From BD2-11 sp965221785 (GTDB taxonomy: Bacteria > Gemmatimonadota > Gemmatimonadetes > Longimicrobiales > Gaopeijiaceae): DNA of 64,000 nt. The translations under genes were made by a program, and so were the position numbers. The notes under the pieces are model-generated. The model ran no database searches. It saw only the letters and a program-made list of their open reading frames with translations, and was not told where the DNA came from. Shown here in pieces: positions 41,404-50,534 of this stretch (position 1 is its first letter; the number at the start of each line of letters is the position of its first letter). Where the stretch lies: positions 248,001-312,000 of the forward strand of contig CBDCSR010000001.1 of the NCBI GenBank assembly GCA_965221785.1. Reading direction: 5' to 3'.

Positions 41404-41642
41404 CGCTCCATCCCGAGTCCGCTCCTGTCGCCGCATGCCTGCTCCCGGGTCAGTTGGTTGCTCGCGAACACCGTTCGTGCCAACGTGTTTCCGCACTCCG
41501 GCGTGTCCGGTCCCGCCCGTGCGGGCCGGAGCCGGAACCTGATCCTGATTCCGGCATACTTCGGAGACCGTAACACCGCCCGATGGGCGGGACAAACCAC
41601 GTTCGCGCCGGATCAGACCGTCGTCAGACACCGGATTCCGCC

Positions 41643-42467
41643 ATGAGTCGAAACGCCATCACCATCACGCCGGTGACCCCCGTAATCGGCGCCACCGTCG
41701 ACGGGATCGACCTCGACAATCTGTCGGACTCCGATTTCGCCGTCCTGTACGACGGGCTCATGGCCCACGGGGCGCTCTTCTTCCGCGACCAGGACATCTC
41801 CATCGAGAGCCAGAAACTGCTGGGAGAGCGCTTCGGCAAGCTGGTCGCGCACCCCAACGACCCGGGGGTGGACGGTCATCCGGAGGTCATGCCGATCCAC
41901 GCGGACGAGAACTCCGTGCGTGCGACCGGCGAGCAGTGGCACTCCGACGTATCGTGCGACCCGCTTCCGCCCATGGGTTCGATCGTGCGCATGCACACCG
42001 TACCGGAGACCGGCGGAGACACCCTGTTCGCGTGCATGTACGCCGCGTACGAGGCCCTCTCCGAGCGGATGCGGGCTCTGCTCGACGGGCTGCGGGCGGT
42101 GCACGACGGCGCGCCCTACTACCAGCGCGTGAATCGGCTCCTCGACCGCGACGACGGAGGGCGCACCTACCCGCGGGCGGAGCACCCGGTCATCCGCACC
42201 CATCCCGTGACCGGCCGCAAGGCGCTCTTCGTCAACAAGCTGTTCACGCAGTACATCGTGGGCGTCCCCACCGGCGAAAGCAGGGCCCTTCTCGGCTTCC
42301 TGTTCGAACATGTCAGCCGCCCCCACTTTCAGTGCCGGTTCCGCTGGCGCCGCAACTCGGTCGCCATGTGGGACAACCGCTGCACGCAGCATCACGCGAT
42401 CTGGGACTACTGGCCCGCAACCCGGTCGGGATACCGCGTAACCATCCAGGGAGAAAAGCCAGAATGA
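41643..42467 (+). CDS. TauD/TfdA-family Fe(II)/2-oxoglutarate dioxygenase
   Basis: The 274-residue oxygenase has the iron-binding His-x-Asp in EQWHSDVSCDP, the distal His in DNRCTQHHAIWDY and the 2-oxoglutarate-binding Arg in RSGYRVTI. TauD relatives hydroxylate small acids such as taurine or alkyl-sulphates; the substrate here is unknown. It begins the plus-strand operon that runs into the histidine genes, and its stop overlaps the STAS gene start (ATGA). The 239 bp upstream are a divergent promoter region shared with the CocE-like gene. Confidence 0.88.
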   Translation: MSRNAITITPVTPVIGATVDGIDLDNLSDSDFAVLYDGLMAHGALFFRDQDISIESQKLLGERFGKLVAHPNDPGVDGHPEVMPIHADENSVRATGEQWHSDVSCDPLPPMGSIVRMHTVPETGGDTLFACMYAAYEALSERMRALLDGLRAVHDGAPYYQRVNRLLDRDDGGRTYPRAEHPVIRTHPVTGRKALFVNKLFTQYIVGVPTGESRALLGFLFEHVSRPHFQCRFRWRRNSVAMWDNRCTQHHAIWDYWPATRSGYRVTIQGEKPE

Positions 42468-42802
42468 AGATCCGGACCGAACAACAGGACCGGGCACTCG
42501 TCGTGAGCGTGAGCGGCCGAATCGACTCCGGCAACGCGCGCGACTTCCAGTCCGAGATGGACGGCGTGCTCGACAAGGGAGGCAGGGGCGTGATCCTCGA
42601 CTGCGAGCAACTCGGCTACGTGAGCAGCGCGGGGCTGCGCGTCCTGCTCCGGGTTACCCGGCATCTCGACCAGAAGCACGTCCCGTTCGTGGTCTGCTCG
42701 CTGTCCCCCATGATCTCCGAAGTCTTCCAGATCAGCGGCTTCGACAGAATCATCCCGGTCGCGACATCCCGGGCCGACGCCCTCGCCACCCTGCCCCGCT
42801 AG
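42464..42802 (+). CDS. STAS-domain anti-sigma factor antagonist
   Basis: The 112-residue single-domain protein resembles RsbV/SpoIIAA. YVSSAGLRVLLRVTR carries the Ser that partner kinases phosphorylate. Unphosphorylated forms bind the anti-sigma kinase and release a sigma factor. No kinase or phosphatase gene is adjacent; it overlaps the dioxygenase gene by four bases and is 27 bp from hisG, so it is expressed with histidine synthesis. What it controls is unknown. Confidence 0.88.
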   Translation: MKIRTEQQDRALVVSVSGRIDSGNARDFQSEMDGVLDKGGRGVILDCEQLGYVSSAGLRVLLRVTRHLDQKHVPFVVCSLSPMISEVFQISGFDRIIPVATSRADALATLPR

Positions 42803-42829
42803 CAGCCATTTCCGGCCGGGGAGAATCGC

Positions 42830-43699
42830 GTGCCACCCCTGAGAATCGCGCTGCCCAACAAGGGCCGCCTGTCGGAGAACGCCCTGGCGCTCCTGCGCAA
42901 GGCCGGGCTTCGCGCGCAGATGCTCAGCAACCGTTCGCTCACGGCGCCGCTCGGAAGGGACCATCAGGCCATCTTCCTGCGGGCGGCCGACATCCCCGAA
43001 CTGGTCGCGGACGGAGCGGCGGAGGTCGGAGTAACGGGCGCGGACCTGGTCGCCGAGAGCGGCTGCGAGGTGCGGGAACTGGTGGATCTGGAGTTCGGCC
43101 GGTGCCGGCTGGTGGTGGCCGTTCAGGACGAGAGCGGCATCCGCGGCGTCACCGACATCCCGGCGGGCACGCGCGTGGCCACGGCGTTTCCGCGGCTGAC
43201 GCGATCGTATTTCGACAGGCTCGGCATCGCGGTCGAGATCGCGACCGTGTCGGGCGCCGCCGAAATCGCGCCCCATCTGGGGGTCGCGGAGATCATCGTG
43301 GACCTTACGGCGACCGGCTCCACGCTGCGCGTCAACGGGATGCGCGAGGTGGAAACCATCCTGGAGTCGACGGCCCGCCTGATCGCGAGCGAGACCGTGC
43401 TGGACCAGGCCGACTTCAGGGACAGGATCTCGGAACTCTGTCTGGCGCTCGAGTCGGTTCGCCTCGCGCGCGAAAAGCGATACCTGATGGCCAACGTGCC
43501 CCGCGACCGGCTGGACGAGGTCAGGAAGGTGATTCCCGGCATTTCCGGACCGACCATCGTGGAAGTGATGGGTGGGGGGCCCTGGGTCGCGGCCCACGCG
43601 GTGGTCGACGCGGATTGCCTGTCGAGCACGATTCCGCGGCTCAAGAGGCTCGGGGCGGAGGGCATCCTGGTCACCGCGATCGAGAGGCTGATGCCTTGA
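42830..43699 (+). CDS. hisG: ATP phosphoribosyltransferase, long form
   Basis: The 289-residue enzyme joins ATP and PRPP in the first step of histidine synthesis. RIALPNKGRLSENALALL opens the catalytic domain and IIVDLTATGSTLRVNGM is the PRPP-binding loop. The C-terminal part (about 210-289, PGISGPTIVEVMGGGPW) is the regulatory domain for histidine feedback, so no HisZ partner is needed. The GTG at 42830 is preceded by GGGGAGAATCGC. Its stop overlaps the hisD TTG start. Confidence 0.95.
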   Translation: MPPLRIALPNKGRLSENALALLRKAGLRAQMLSNRSLTAPLGRDHQAIFLRAADIPELVADGAAEVGVTGADLVAESGCEVRELVDLEFGRCRLVVAVQDESGIRGVTDIPAGTRVATAFPRLTRSYFDRLGIAVEIATVSGAAEIAPHLGVAEIIVDLTATGSTLRVNGMREVETILESTARLIASETVLDQADFRDRISELCLALESVRLAREKRYLMANVPRDRLDEVRKVIPGISGPTIVEVMGGGPWVAAHAVVDADCLSSTIPRLKRLGAEGILVTAIERLMP

Positions 43700-44988
43700 A
43701 ACTGGCCTTCGATGCGCCTCTGGAGGCGATGAGTGCGGAGGAACGCCGGCTGCTGCTGGAGCGGCGCCCTCACGTAGCGGACGGCGTGCGGGAGGCGGTC
43801 GCTGCGATCCTCGCCGACGTGCGCGCGCGCGGCGACGCCGCCCTGCATGAACTGGCGCGGAAGCATGACGGGATCGAGCTGGACGCGCTGGAGGTTCCGC
43901 GCGCCCGGTGGAGGGAGGCGGCGCGCCGGCTTCCCGCCGACGTGACCGGGGCGCTCGAACGCGCGGCGACCAACATCGCCGCCTTCCACCGGGCCCAGCT
44001 GCCCGCCGACTGGGAGATGGAAACCGAGCCGGGCGTGGTGGTCGGGCGGCGCCGGGTGCCGCTCGCCTCCGCCGGGGTGTACGCGCCGGGGGGCCTGGCC
44101 GCCTACCCGTCGAGCGTCCTGATGGGGGTGATCCCCGCACGGGAGGCCGGGGTCGGCGAGGTGGTCGTGTGCTCCCCGCCCGGACCGGACGGCGCCCCCC
44201 CCGAGGCGGTCATGGCGGCGTGCGCGCTGGCCGGCGCCACGCGGCTGTTCGCGGTGGGCGGGGCGGGGGCGGTGGCGGCCATGGCATACGGCACCGAGTC
44301 GGTGCCGGCGGGCGACGCGGTGGTGGGGCCGGGAAACCGCTGGGTCACCGAGGCCAAACGGCAGGTGGCGGGCGACGTGGTCATCGACGCGCCCGCCGGC
44401 CCCTCCGAGATCGCGGTGGTCGCGGACGACACCGCGCCCGCCCGGCTGGTCGCGCTCGAGATGGTCGCCCAGGCCGAACACGACCCCGACGCGTCGGCCG
44501 TGCTGATCACGCCCAGCGCCCGCCTCACTGCGGAGGCGAGGCGGGAACTGGGCGTGATCGTGGCGGGGGCGGAGCGGCGGCGGGTGGCCAGCGAGGCGCT
44601 GGCCGCCCGCGGCGCGATCGTCCTGACGCGCTCGCTCGACGAGGCCACCGGCTTCGCCCGCGCGTACGCGCCCGAACACCTCGCCCTCTACGTCGCCGAC
44701 CCGGACGCCGCCATGGAGCAGGTGCCCACCGCAGGCACGGTCTTCCTGGGACCGGCCAGCTCGGTCGCCTTCGGAGACTACATGACCGGCGCCAACCACG
44801 TCCTTCCCACGGCGGGCCTGTCCCGGTCGTATTCGGGCCTGTCCGCCGACCACTTCGTGCGCTCGTTTACCTGGCAGCGCATTCTGCCCGAGGCAGCCGC
44901 GTCGCTGGCGCATCCGGTGGCTCGCCTCGCCCGGCTGGAAGGACTCCCCGGACACGCCGAGACGGCTCTTGCAAGGATCACCCCATGA
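43696..44988 (+). CDS. hisD: Histidinol dehydrogenase
   Basis: The 430-residue zinc enzyme performs the last two oxidations to histidine. Visible features are YAPGGLAAYPSSVLM, the zinc ligands Gln and His in VAQAEHDPDA, Asp in FGDYMTGANH and His in EGLPGHAE, and the catalytic Glu-His in YAPEHLAL. The start is a TTG within TTGA overlapping the hisG stop, with GAGAGG upstream; the earlier open frame belongs to another reading of hisG. It overlaps hisC by four bases. Confidence 0.94.
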   Translation: MKLAFDAPLEAMSAEERRLLLERRPHVADGVREAVAAILADVRARGDAALHELARKHDGIELDALEVPRARWREAARRLPADVTGALERAATNIAAFHRAQLPADWEMETEPGVVVGRRRVPLASAGVYAPGGLAAYPSSVLMGVIPAREAGVGEVVVCSPPGPDGAPPEAVMAACALAGATRLFAVGGAGAVAAMAYGTESVPAGDAVVGPGNRWVTEAKRQVAGDVVIDAPAGPSEIAVVADDTAPARLVALEMVAQAEHDPDASAVLITPSARLTAEARRELGVIVAGAERRRVASEALAARGAIVLTRSLDEATGFARAYAPEHLALYVADPDAAMEQVPTAGTVFLGPASSVAFGDYMTGANHVLPTAGLSRSYSGLSADHFVRSFTWQRILPEAAASLAHPVARLARLEGLPGHAETALARITP

Positions 44989-46112
44989 CCCCGTTCCCCC
45001 GCGAAGGCTTTCGCGCTCTCAGGCGCTACACCCCGATCGAGGACCCGGTCGAGATCGAGCTCTCCGACAACACCAACCTCTGGGGCTGCCATCCCGACGC
45101 CCTTGCCGTGATGCGGGACGCGGTCTCCGGCGACATTTCCAACTATCCGCAGGCGTACTCGAGCGAGCTGCGCGACGCCGTCGCCGACAAGTTCGACGTC
45201 CCGGCCGATTGCGTCATCACCGGATGCGGCTCCGACGATGTCCTGGACTCGACATTCCGGGCGGCGTGCGAGCCCGGTGCGCGGGTGGCGTTTCCCGACC
45301 CCACCTTCCTGATGATCCCGCACCTCCTGGTCGTCAACAGCCTCCGCGGAGTCCCGCTTGGCGATGCGCGCCGACCCCCCTCGCCGCGGCAGTTGCTCGA
45401 CGCCGACGCGGACCTGATCTACGTCTGCACCCCCAACAACCCTAGCGGCACCGCCCTCTCCCGTGCCTGGGTCGACGAGCTTATCGACGGCGTGGGGGCC
45501 AACGGTCCGGTGGTCATCCTGGACGAGGCGTACTACGAGTTCAACGTGGCATCCCCCGGCTACGATCCGGGCGACACATCGCTTGTGGAACGCGCGCTCG
45601 CGGTTCCGCGCATCATGATCGCGCGCACCTTCTCGAAGGCGTACGGCCTCGCCGGGCTGCGCGCCGGTTTCGGCATCGCCCACCCGGATCTGCTGGGCGA
45701 GGTCGAGAAGGCCCGTGGTCCCTTCAAGGTCGGCCTGCTCGCGGAACGGGCGGCGGCGGCGGCACTGCGCGACCGGTCGGGCTGGCTCGATCCCACCGTG
45801 CGCGAGATCGTCGCCTGCCGCGAACGCATGGTGGCCGAACTGCGGCGGCGTGGCGGCGACCCGCTGCCCTCTTCCGCGAACTTCATCATGCTGCCGGTGC
45901 CGGCTCCCGCGGTCGAGGTGACCCGGGAGATGATCGCCCGGGGCATTGCCGTGCGCCCCTTCCCCAACGTGCCCGGCGTAGGGGAGGCGCTGCGCGTGAC
46001 GGTGGGACCGCCACCCGTCATCGATCGGTTCATCGAGGCGTGGGAGGACGTCTGCCACCCCGCCGCCGGGGATGCCGGCCAGGAAGCCATCGCGTCCGAG
46101 GCCGCCGGATGA
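44985..46112 (+). CDS. hisC: Histidinol-phosphate aminotransferase
   Basis: The 375-residue PLP enzyme of fold type I shows CTPNNPSGTALS, the cofactor Asp-Tyr motif VVILDEAYYEF and the Schiff-base Lys in RTFSKAYGLAGLRAG. C-terminal RVTVGPPPVIDRF carries the substrate carboxylate-binding Arg. It starts at an ATG overlapping hisD and ends overlapping hisH, both by ATGA. Acidic residues at its C-terminus (EAIASEAAG) are an unimportant tail. Confidence 0.93.
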   Translation: MTPFPREGFRALRRYTPIEDPVEIELSDNTNLWGCHPDALAVMRDAVSGDISNYPQAYSSELRDAVADKFDVPADCVITGCGSDDVLDSTFRAACEPGARVAFPDPTFLMIPHLLVVNSLRGVPLGDARRPPSPRQLLDADADLIYVCTPNNPSGTALSRAWVDELIDGVGANGPVVILDEAYYEFNVASPGYDPGDTSLVERALAVPRIMIARTFSKAYGLAGLRAGFGIAHPDLLGEVEKARGPFKVGLLAERAAAAALRDRSGWLDPTVREIVACRERMVAELRRRGGDPLPSSANFIMLPVPAPAVEVTREMIARGIAVRPFPNVPGVGEALRVTVGPPPVIDRFIEAWEDVCHPAAGDAGQEAIASEAAG

Positions 46113-46711
46113 CGCTGCGCGTCGGCGTCTTCGACTACGGCGCGGGCAACCTGCATTCCCTGGTCAAGGCGATCGAGGTCTCGGGCGCGTCCACGCAGGT
46201 CTTCACCGACTGCCGGGAGGCGCTGTCGGCGGACGCGCTGGTTCTCCCCGGGGTCGGTTCCTTCGCGACTGCCGCGCGTGCCCTCGCCGGCGCGGGAGAC
46301 GAGGTGCGAGAGGCGCTGGAGGAGGGCCTGCCCTGCCTGGGGATCTGCCTCGGCATGCAGATCCTTTTCGAGGAAAGCGACGAGGGCGGCGGCCCGGGCA
46401 TCGGCTTTCTGCGGGGACGCGTGGAGCGGCTGCAGGGAGAGATCGTGCCCCACATGGGATGGAACGACGTGGCCACGGGCGGCGATCCGCTCTTCGCGGA
46501 CACGCCGGACCTCATCGCCTACTACGCCAACAGCTACGTCTGTCGCCCCCGGGACGAGGATTGGGTGACGGCCTGGTCCGAGTACGAGGGCGACCGGTTC
46601 GCGGCCGCCGTGCGCCGCGGGCGCTGCTGGGGGACCCAGTTCCACCCCGAGAAGAGCTCCCGGCCCGGGCTGCGCATCATCGCCAACTTCCTGACGGAGG
46701 CGGCCCGGTGA
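46109..46711 (+). CDS. hisH: Imidazole glycerol phosphate synthase, glutamine amidotransferase subunit
   Basis: The 200-residue class I amidotransferase supplies ammonia to HisF. Nucleophile Cys is in CLGICLGMQ, and His and Glu of the triad are in GTQFHPEKS. The DYGAGNLHSLVKA start is typical. It overlaps hisC by four bases. A 55-bp gap before hisA shows no additional gene. Confidence 0.95.
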   Translation: MTLRVGVFDYGAGNLHSLVKAIEVSGASTQVFTDCREALSADALVLPGVGSFATAARALAGAGDEVREALEEGLPCLGICLGMQILFEESDEGGGPGIGFLRGRVERLQGEIVPHMGWNDVATGGDPLFADTPDLIAYYANSYVCRPRDEDWVTAWSEYEGDRFAAAVRRGRCWGTQFHPEKSSRPGLRIIANFLTEAAR

Positions 46712-46766
46712 CCGGGAGATCGGCCCGGCGCAACCGGCGGCTCGAAACGGCAGCCGGGGCCCCACC

Positions 46767-47480
46767 GTGATCGCCGTTCCCGCCGTAGATCTCAGCGGTG
46801 GCCGCTGCGTCCAGTGGGTTGGCGGGCTCCCCGAAACCGAGCAGGTCTCCCTCCCCGACCCGGCGGCGGTCGCCGCCCGCTGGTGGCGGGAAGGCTTCAG
46901 CACGCTGCATGTGGTGGATCTGGACGCCGCGCTGGGCAGGGGCGACAACAGCGCCCTGGTGTGCGAGCTGATCGCCTGCACGGAGGCGGTCACGCAGTTC
47001 GGAGGCGGGGTGCGCGACCGCGAGGGCATCGAGCGGGCGCTCGCGGCCGGCGCCGACCGGGTCATCGTGGGCACCCGGGCCGTGGAGGACGCCGCCTGGC
47101 TCGCGCGCGCGGCCGCGGCATTCCCCGACCGGGTCGTGGTCGCGGCCGACATGCGCGACGGGATGGTGCTGCGCCGGGGCTGGACCCGCAGCAGTGCAAG
47201 CACCGTCGACGACTTTCTGGGGGCGTTGGACGATCTCCCGCTGGCGGGCGTACTGTGCACGGACGTGGCGCGCGAGGGCCGCGTGCAGGGCAGCGACCTG
47301 CGTCGGGCCGGAACCGTCATCCGGGCGTCGTCGCATCCCGTATGGATGTCCGGGGGTATCAGTTCCGTGGAAGAGCTGCGGCGCCTGCGCGGGATGGGAG
47401 CCGCCGGAGCGGTCTTGGGTATGGCCCTCTACGACGGTACCCTGCCCGTCGAGGCGGTGGCGCGCGAGTTCGGTGGATGA
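46767..47480 (+). CDS. hisA: Phosphoribosylformimino-5-aminoimidazole carboxamide ribotide isomerase
   Basis: The 237-residue TIM-barrel isomerase has the first catalytic Asp in VPAVDLSGGRCV and the second in VVAADMRDGMVL, with phosphate-binding GGGVRD and SGGIS loops. The start is GTG, giving the expected N-terminus MIAVPAVDL. The upstream site is weak, which may set expression relative to hisH. Confidence 0.93.
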   Translation: MIAVPAVDLSGGRCVQWVGGLPETEQVSLPDPAAVAARWWREGFSTLHVVDLDAALGRGDNSALVCELIACTEAVTQFGGGVRDREGIERALAAGADRVIVGTRAVEDAAWLARAAAAFPDRVVVAADMRDGMVLRRGWTRSSASTVDDFLGALDDLPLAGVLCTDVAREGRVQGSDLRRAGTVIRASSHPVWMSGGISSVEELRRLRGMGAAGAVLGMALYDGTLPVEAVAREFGG

Positions 47481-47508
47481 GGCAATCGAAAGGCAAGGAG
47501 CGGTGACG

Positions 47509-48060
47509 ATGGGCCAGATCCTGCGCGAGACCGGCGAGACGCGGGTCCGCGTCGCAGTGGACCGCGGAGACGGGCCTCCCCGCATCGACACCGGGGACGG
47601 CTTTCTCGATCACATGCTGGTGACCTTCGCTCGCTACACCGGGCTTGAACTCGAGGTCGAGGCGCGCGGCGACCTGCACCACCATCTCGTGGAGGACGTG
47701 GCCATCGGCCTGGGGATGGCGCTGGCCGACATCGTCCCCGAGCACGCGGCGCGCTACGGCTGGGCTCTGGTCCCGATGGACGAGGCGCTGGTCCAGGCCG
47801 CGATCGACACCGGTGGGCGCGCGTATTACGTCGGCGATCTTCCCACCAGCCTCGCCGACCATTTCTTCCAGAGCCTGACCACGCATCTCGCCGCGACCCT
47901 GCACATCCGCGTCGTCCGGGGCCGAAACCGCCATCACGTCATCGAGGCCGCGGTGAAGGCGACGGGGCTGGCCCTGCGCCAGGCGCTGGAGGAGGGCGAC
48001 AGCGTCTTCAGCACCAAGGGCGCGGTGCGGCTGACCCGTGACCCGGCTCCCGGCAGCTAG
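47509..48060 (+). CDS. hisB: Imidazoleglycerol-phosphate dehydratase
   Basis: The 183-residue monofunctional dehydratase has the two manganese-binding His clusters: DTGDGFLDHMLV and LHHHLVEDVAIGLG, then DHFFQSLTTHLA and NRHHVIEAAVKATGLALR. It lacks the N-terminal phosphatase domain of enterobacterial HisB, so histidinol-phosphate phosphatase must be encoded elsewhere. AAGGAG lies eight bases before the ATG; a GTG six bases upstream is an alternative. Confidence 0.94.
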   Translation: MGQILRETGETRVRVAVDRGDGPPRIDTGDGFLDHMLVTFARYTGLELEVEARGDLHHHLVEDVAIGLGMALADIVPEHAARYGWALVPMDEALVQAAIDTGGRAYYVGDLPTSLADHFFQSLTTHLAATLHIRVVRGRNRHHVIEAAVKATGLALRQALEEGDSVFSTKGAVRLTRDPAPGS

Positions 48061-48068
48061 GCCCGGTC

Positions 48069-48854
48069 ATGCTTCGCCCGCGCATCGTGGTCTGCCTGGA
48101 CGTCCGCGACGGACGCGTGGTCAAGGGAACCCGCTTCGTGAACCTGCGCGACGTGGGCGATCCGGTGGAGCTGGCCGGCCGTTACGAGGCGGACGGGGCC
48201 GACGAGGTGGTCTTCCTGGACATCACCGCGTCCCACGAGGGTCGCGCCACGCTGCTCGACACCGTGCGCAGGACGGCGGAGGCGCTCTTCATCCCCCTGA
48301 CCGTGGGGGGCGGGGTAGGAACCGTCGACGACGTGGGCGCGCTGTTGCGGGCGGGCGCCGACAAGGTGAGCGTCAACTCCGCCCTGGCCCGCGAGCCGGA
48401 ACTCGCCGCCGAGGCCGCGGCGCGCTACGGCAGCCAGTGCCTTGTCGCCAGCGTCGACGCGGCCCGCGAGGGGGATGGATGGCGCGTGTACACGCATGGG
48501 GGCAGGTTGCCGAAGGATCTGGACGCGGTCGAGTGGGCTGCCGAGTGCGCGCGCCGGGGGGCGGGCGAGATCCTGCTCACCAGCATCGACCGGGACGGCT
48601 CGCGCATCGGGTACGATCTGGAGCTGACCCGGCAGGTCGCGTCGCGGGTATCGGTTCCGGTGGTGGCCTCCGGCGGCGGCGGTTCGGCGGAGGACGTGCT
48701 GGAAGTGCTCACCTCGGGAGGAGCTTCGGCCGCGTTGCTGGCGGGCATTCTCCACGACGGGGTAACCACCGTGACGAACATAAAATCCGTACTCACGGCG
48801 CGCGGGATGTCGATGCGCGCATCGAACGGCGCTGAAAGGAGCAGCCAGAGATGA
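48069..48854 (+). CDS. hisF: Imidazole glycerol phosphate synthase, cyclase subunit
   Basis: The 261-residue barrel enzyme pairs with HisH. Catalytic Asp residues are in VVCLDVRDGRVVKG and LVASVDAAREG; LTVGGGVGTVDD and VVASGGGGSAEDV bind phosphate. It starts eight bases after hisB and overlaps hisIE by four bases. The C-terminal tail RASNGAERSSQR extends slightly beyond the usual end. Confidence 0.95.
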   Translation: MLRPRIVVCLDVRDGRVVKGTRFVNLRDVGDPVELAGRYEADGADEVVFLDITASHEGRATLLDTVRRTAEALFIPLTVGGGVGTVDDVGALLRAGADKVSVNSALAREPELAAEAAARYGSQCLVASVDAAREGDGWRVYTHGGRLPKDLDAVEWAAECARRGAGEILLTSIDRDGSRIGYDLELTRQVASRVSVPVVASGGGGSAEDVLEVLTSGGASAALLAGILHDGVTTVTNIKSVLTARGMSMRASNGAERSSQR

Positions 48855-49612
48855 CCGTCCCACCGGATGCACGGACCCAAGACGGGCCGCCGGCCACGCT
48901 TCCCGGCCGGCACATTCAGCACACACGCGACCTGACCTACGTCAGCTTCGACTCCGATGGCCTCGTTCCCACGATCGCGCAGGACGCCAGGACCGGCGAA
49001 ATGCTCATGTTGGCGTACGCCAACCGCACCTCTCTCGCCCTGACCCTGGATACGGACCAGATGTACTTCTGGTCCCGAAGCAGAAAGGAGATCTGGCGCA
49101 AGGGCGCGACCTCCGGGAACGTACTGTCGGTGGTATCGCTGCATGTGGACTGCGATGGGGACGCCGTGCTGGCGAAGGTGCGCCCGGCCGGGCCGGCATG
49201 CCACACGGGAGCGCGAACCTGCTTCGTCGAACCGGGGACCGGCGAACCGGAGCCGATCGTCGACGCGCCCGAGGAGGAGGACGGCTCGGAGGGACAACCC
49301 ACCTTCCGCGGAGGCGAGGTGTTGGACAATCTCTGGGTCACCCTGCGCTCCCGGGCCGCGGAAATGCCGCCGGGAAGCAACACCGCTCGCCTGCTCGCGG
49401 ACAGAAACCTCCGCCTCAAGAAGCTGGGCGAGGAGCTGGTGGAGCTGACCGTCGCACTGACCCGGCGTGACCCCGCGGCGATAACCGGGGAAGCCGCCGA
49501 CCTGCTGTACCACCTGATGGTCGCACTGATGGGCGCGGGGGTCTCGCTCCACTCCGTCGGCGCCGAACTCGCCCGCCGCGCGGGCGACGATCCACCTGGA
49601 ACGGAGGAATGA
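48851..49612 (+). CDS. hisIE: Bifunctional phosphoribosyl-AMP cyclohydrolase/phosphoribosyl-ATP pyrophosphatase
   Basis: The 253-residue fusion carries HisI (about 30-130: LVPTIAQDARTGEMLMLAYA, YFWSRSRKEIWRKG, zinc-binding Cys in VDCDGD and PACHTGARTC) and HisE (about 155-245: LDNLWVTLRSRA, KLGEELVELTVALTRRDP and GEAADLLYHLMVAL). A 28-residue N-terminal extension precedes HisI. It is the last enzyme gene of the operon; the SPFH gene starts four bases later. Confidence 0.94.
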   Translation: MTVPPDARTQDGPPATLPGRHIQHTRDLTYVSFDSDGLVPTIAQDARTGEMLMLAYANRTSLALTLDTDQMYFWSRSRKEIWRKGATSGNVLSVVSLHVDCDGDAVLAKVRPAGPACHTGARTCFVEPGTGEPEPIVDAPEEEDGSEGQPTFRGGEVLDNLWVTLRSRAAEMPPGSNTARLLADRNLRLKKLGEELVELTVALTRRDPAAITGEAADLLYHLMVALMGAGVSLHSVGAELARRAGDDPPGTEE

Positions 49613-49615
49613 CCC

Positions 49616-50509
49616 ATGACGTCCGCACTGCTTGCCATATTCACCATCATCGCCGGCGGGCTCATCCGCCTGTTTTCCACCACCACCGGCCGCAATCCCG
49701 GCATGACCCGGCTCATCTCCTACGGGGTGATGACCGCGGGCGTCGCGCTGCTCGCGATGAACTCCGTCATCCTGATCGATGTCGGCGAGGTGGGCGTGCA
49801 ACACTTTCTGGGGCGCGTCAACGAGCGCCCGCACACGCAGGGCGTCCACGTCGTGAATCCCCTCGCGAGCATCGAAAAGATGTCGGTGCGCGAGCAGAGC
49901 TTCCCGACGGGAGGGACGGTCGAGCGCATCGAAGCCCAGACCAGCGAGCAGCTCAACGTGACGCTTGAGGTCTCGGTTCTCTACCAGATCGAAGCGGGCC
50001 GCACCCCCACGCTCTTTCAGGAACTGGGAACCGAGCGGCAGATCACCGCGGCCATCGTACTCAACTCCGTGCGCAACGGAGTCCGCGACGCGGTCGCGAC
50101 GCGCTCCATCAACGAGATCTTCTCCCCGGACCGGGCGGAGCTGTCCGACAACATAGAAGCCGCCATCCAGGCCAGCGCCGAGGACCGCATAAACGTGGTG
50201 CAGGCCTTCGTGCGCGACATCCAGGCCCCCGAGGGCGTGCGCCAGGCCATCGAGGAGCGCCAGCAGCGCGAACAGCAGGTCGCTCAGGAGCGCTTCCAGA
50301 CCGAGATCATCCAGGAGCGCGCCCGCCAGCAGATCGAGGAGGCGAGGGGCATCGCCGAGGCCCAGCGGATCATCTCCGAGGGCCTGACCCCCGAATACCT
50401 GACGTTCCACTACATCGAGAAGCTGGGCGAGCTGCCCGCGGGCTCGGTGGTGTACGTGCCCACCGAGGGCGGGATCCCGCTGATGCGGTCGCTCGGCGGG
50501 AGCGACTAG
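49616..50509 (+). CDS. SPFH/prohibitin-family membrane protein
   Basis: The 297-residue protein has two N-terminal hydrophobic segments (LLAIFTIIAGGLIRLF and LISYGVMTAGVALLAM). An SPFH domain follows (about 50-200: VILIDVGEVGVQHFLGRVNE, EVSVLYQIEAG and EIFSPDRAELSDNI), then a charged coiled coil (EERQQREQQVAQERFQTEII). Prohibitin and HflK/C relatives scaffold membrane proteases and microdomains. It is joined to the histidine operon (GGAGGAATGACCC before the ATG), though its role there is unclear. Confidence 0.85.
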   Translation: MTSALLAIFTIIAGGLIRLFSTTTGRNPGMTRLISYGVMTAGVALLAMNSVILIDVGEVGVQHFLGRVNERPHTQGVHVVNPLASIEKMSVREQSFPTGGTVERIEAQTSEQLNVTLEVSVLYQIEAGRTPTLFQELGTERQITAAIVLNSVRNGVRDAVATRSINEIFSPDRAELSDNIEAAIQASAEDRINVVQAFVRDIQAPEGVRQAIEERQQREQQVAQERFQTEIIQERARQQIEEARGIAEAQRIISEGLTPEYLTFHYIEKLGELPAGSVVYVPTEGGIPLMRSLGGSD

Positions 50510-50534
50510 CGGCCGGCAGACCGGTACCCGTCCG

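Noticed and set aside
43102..43695. Extension of the hisD frame through hisG
   Set aside because: It overlaps hisG fully, and HisD homology begins only after the TTG at 43696.
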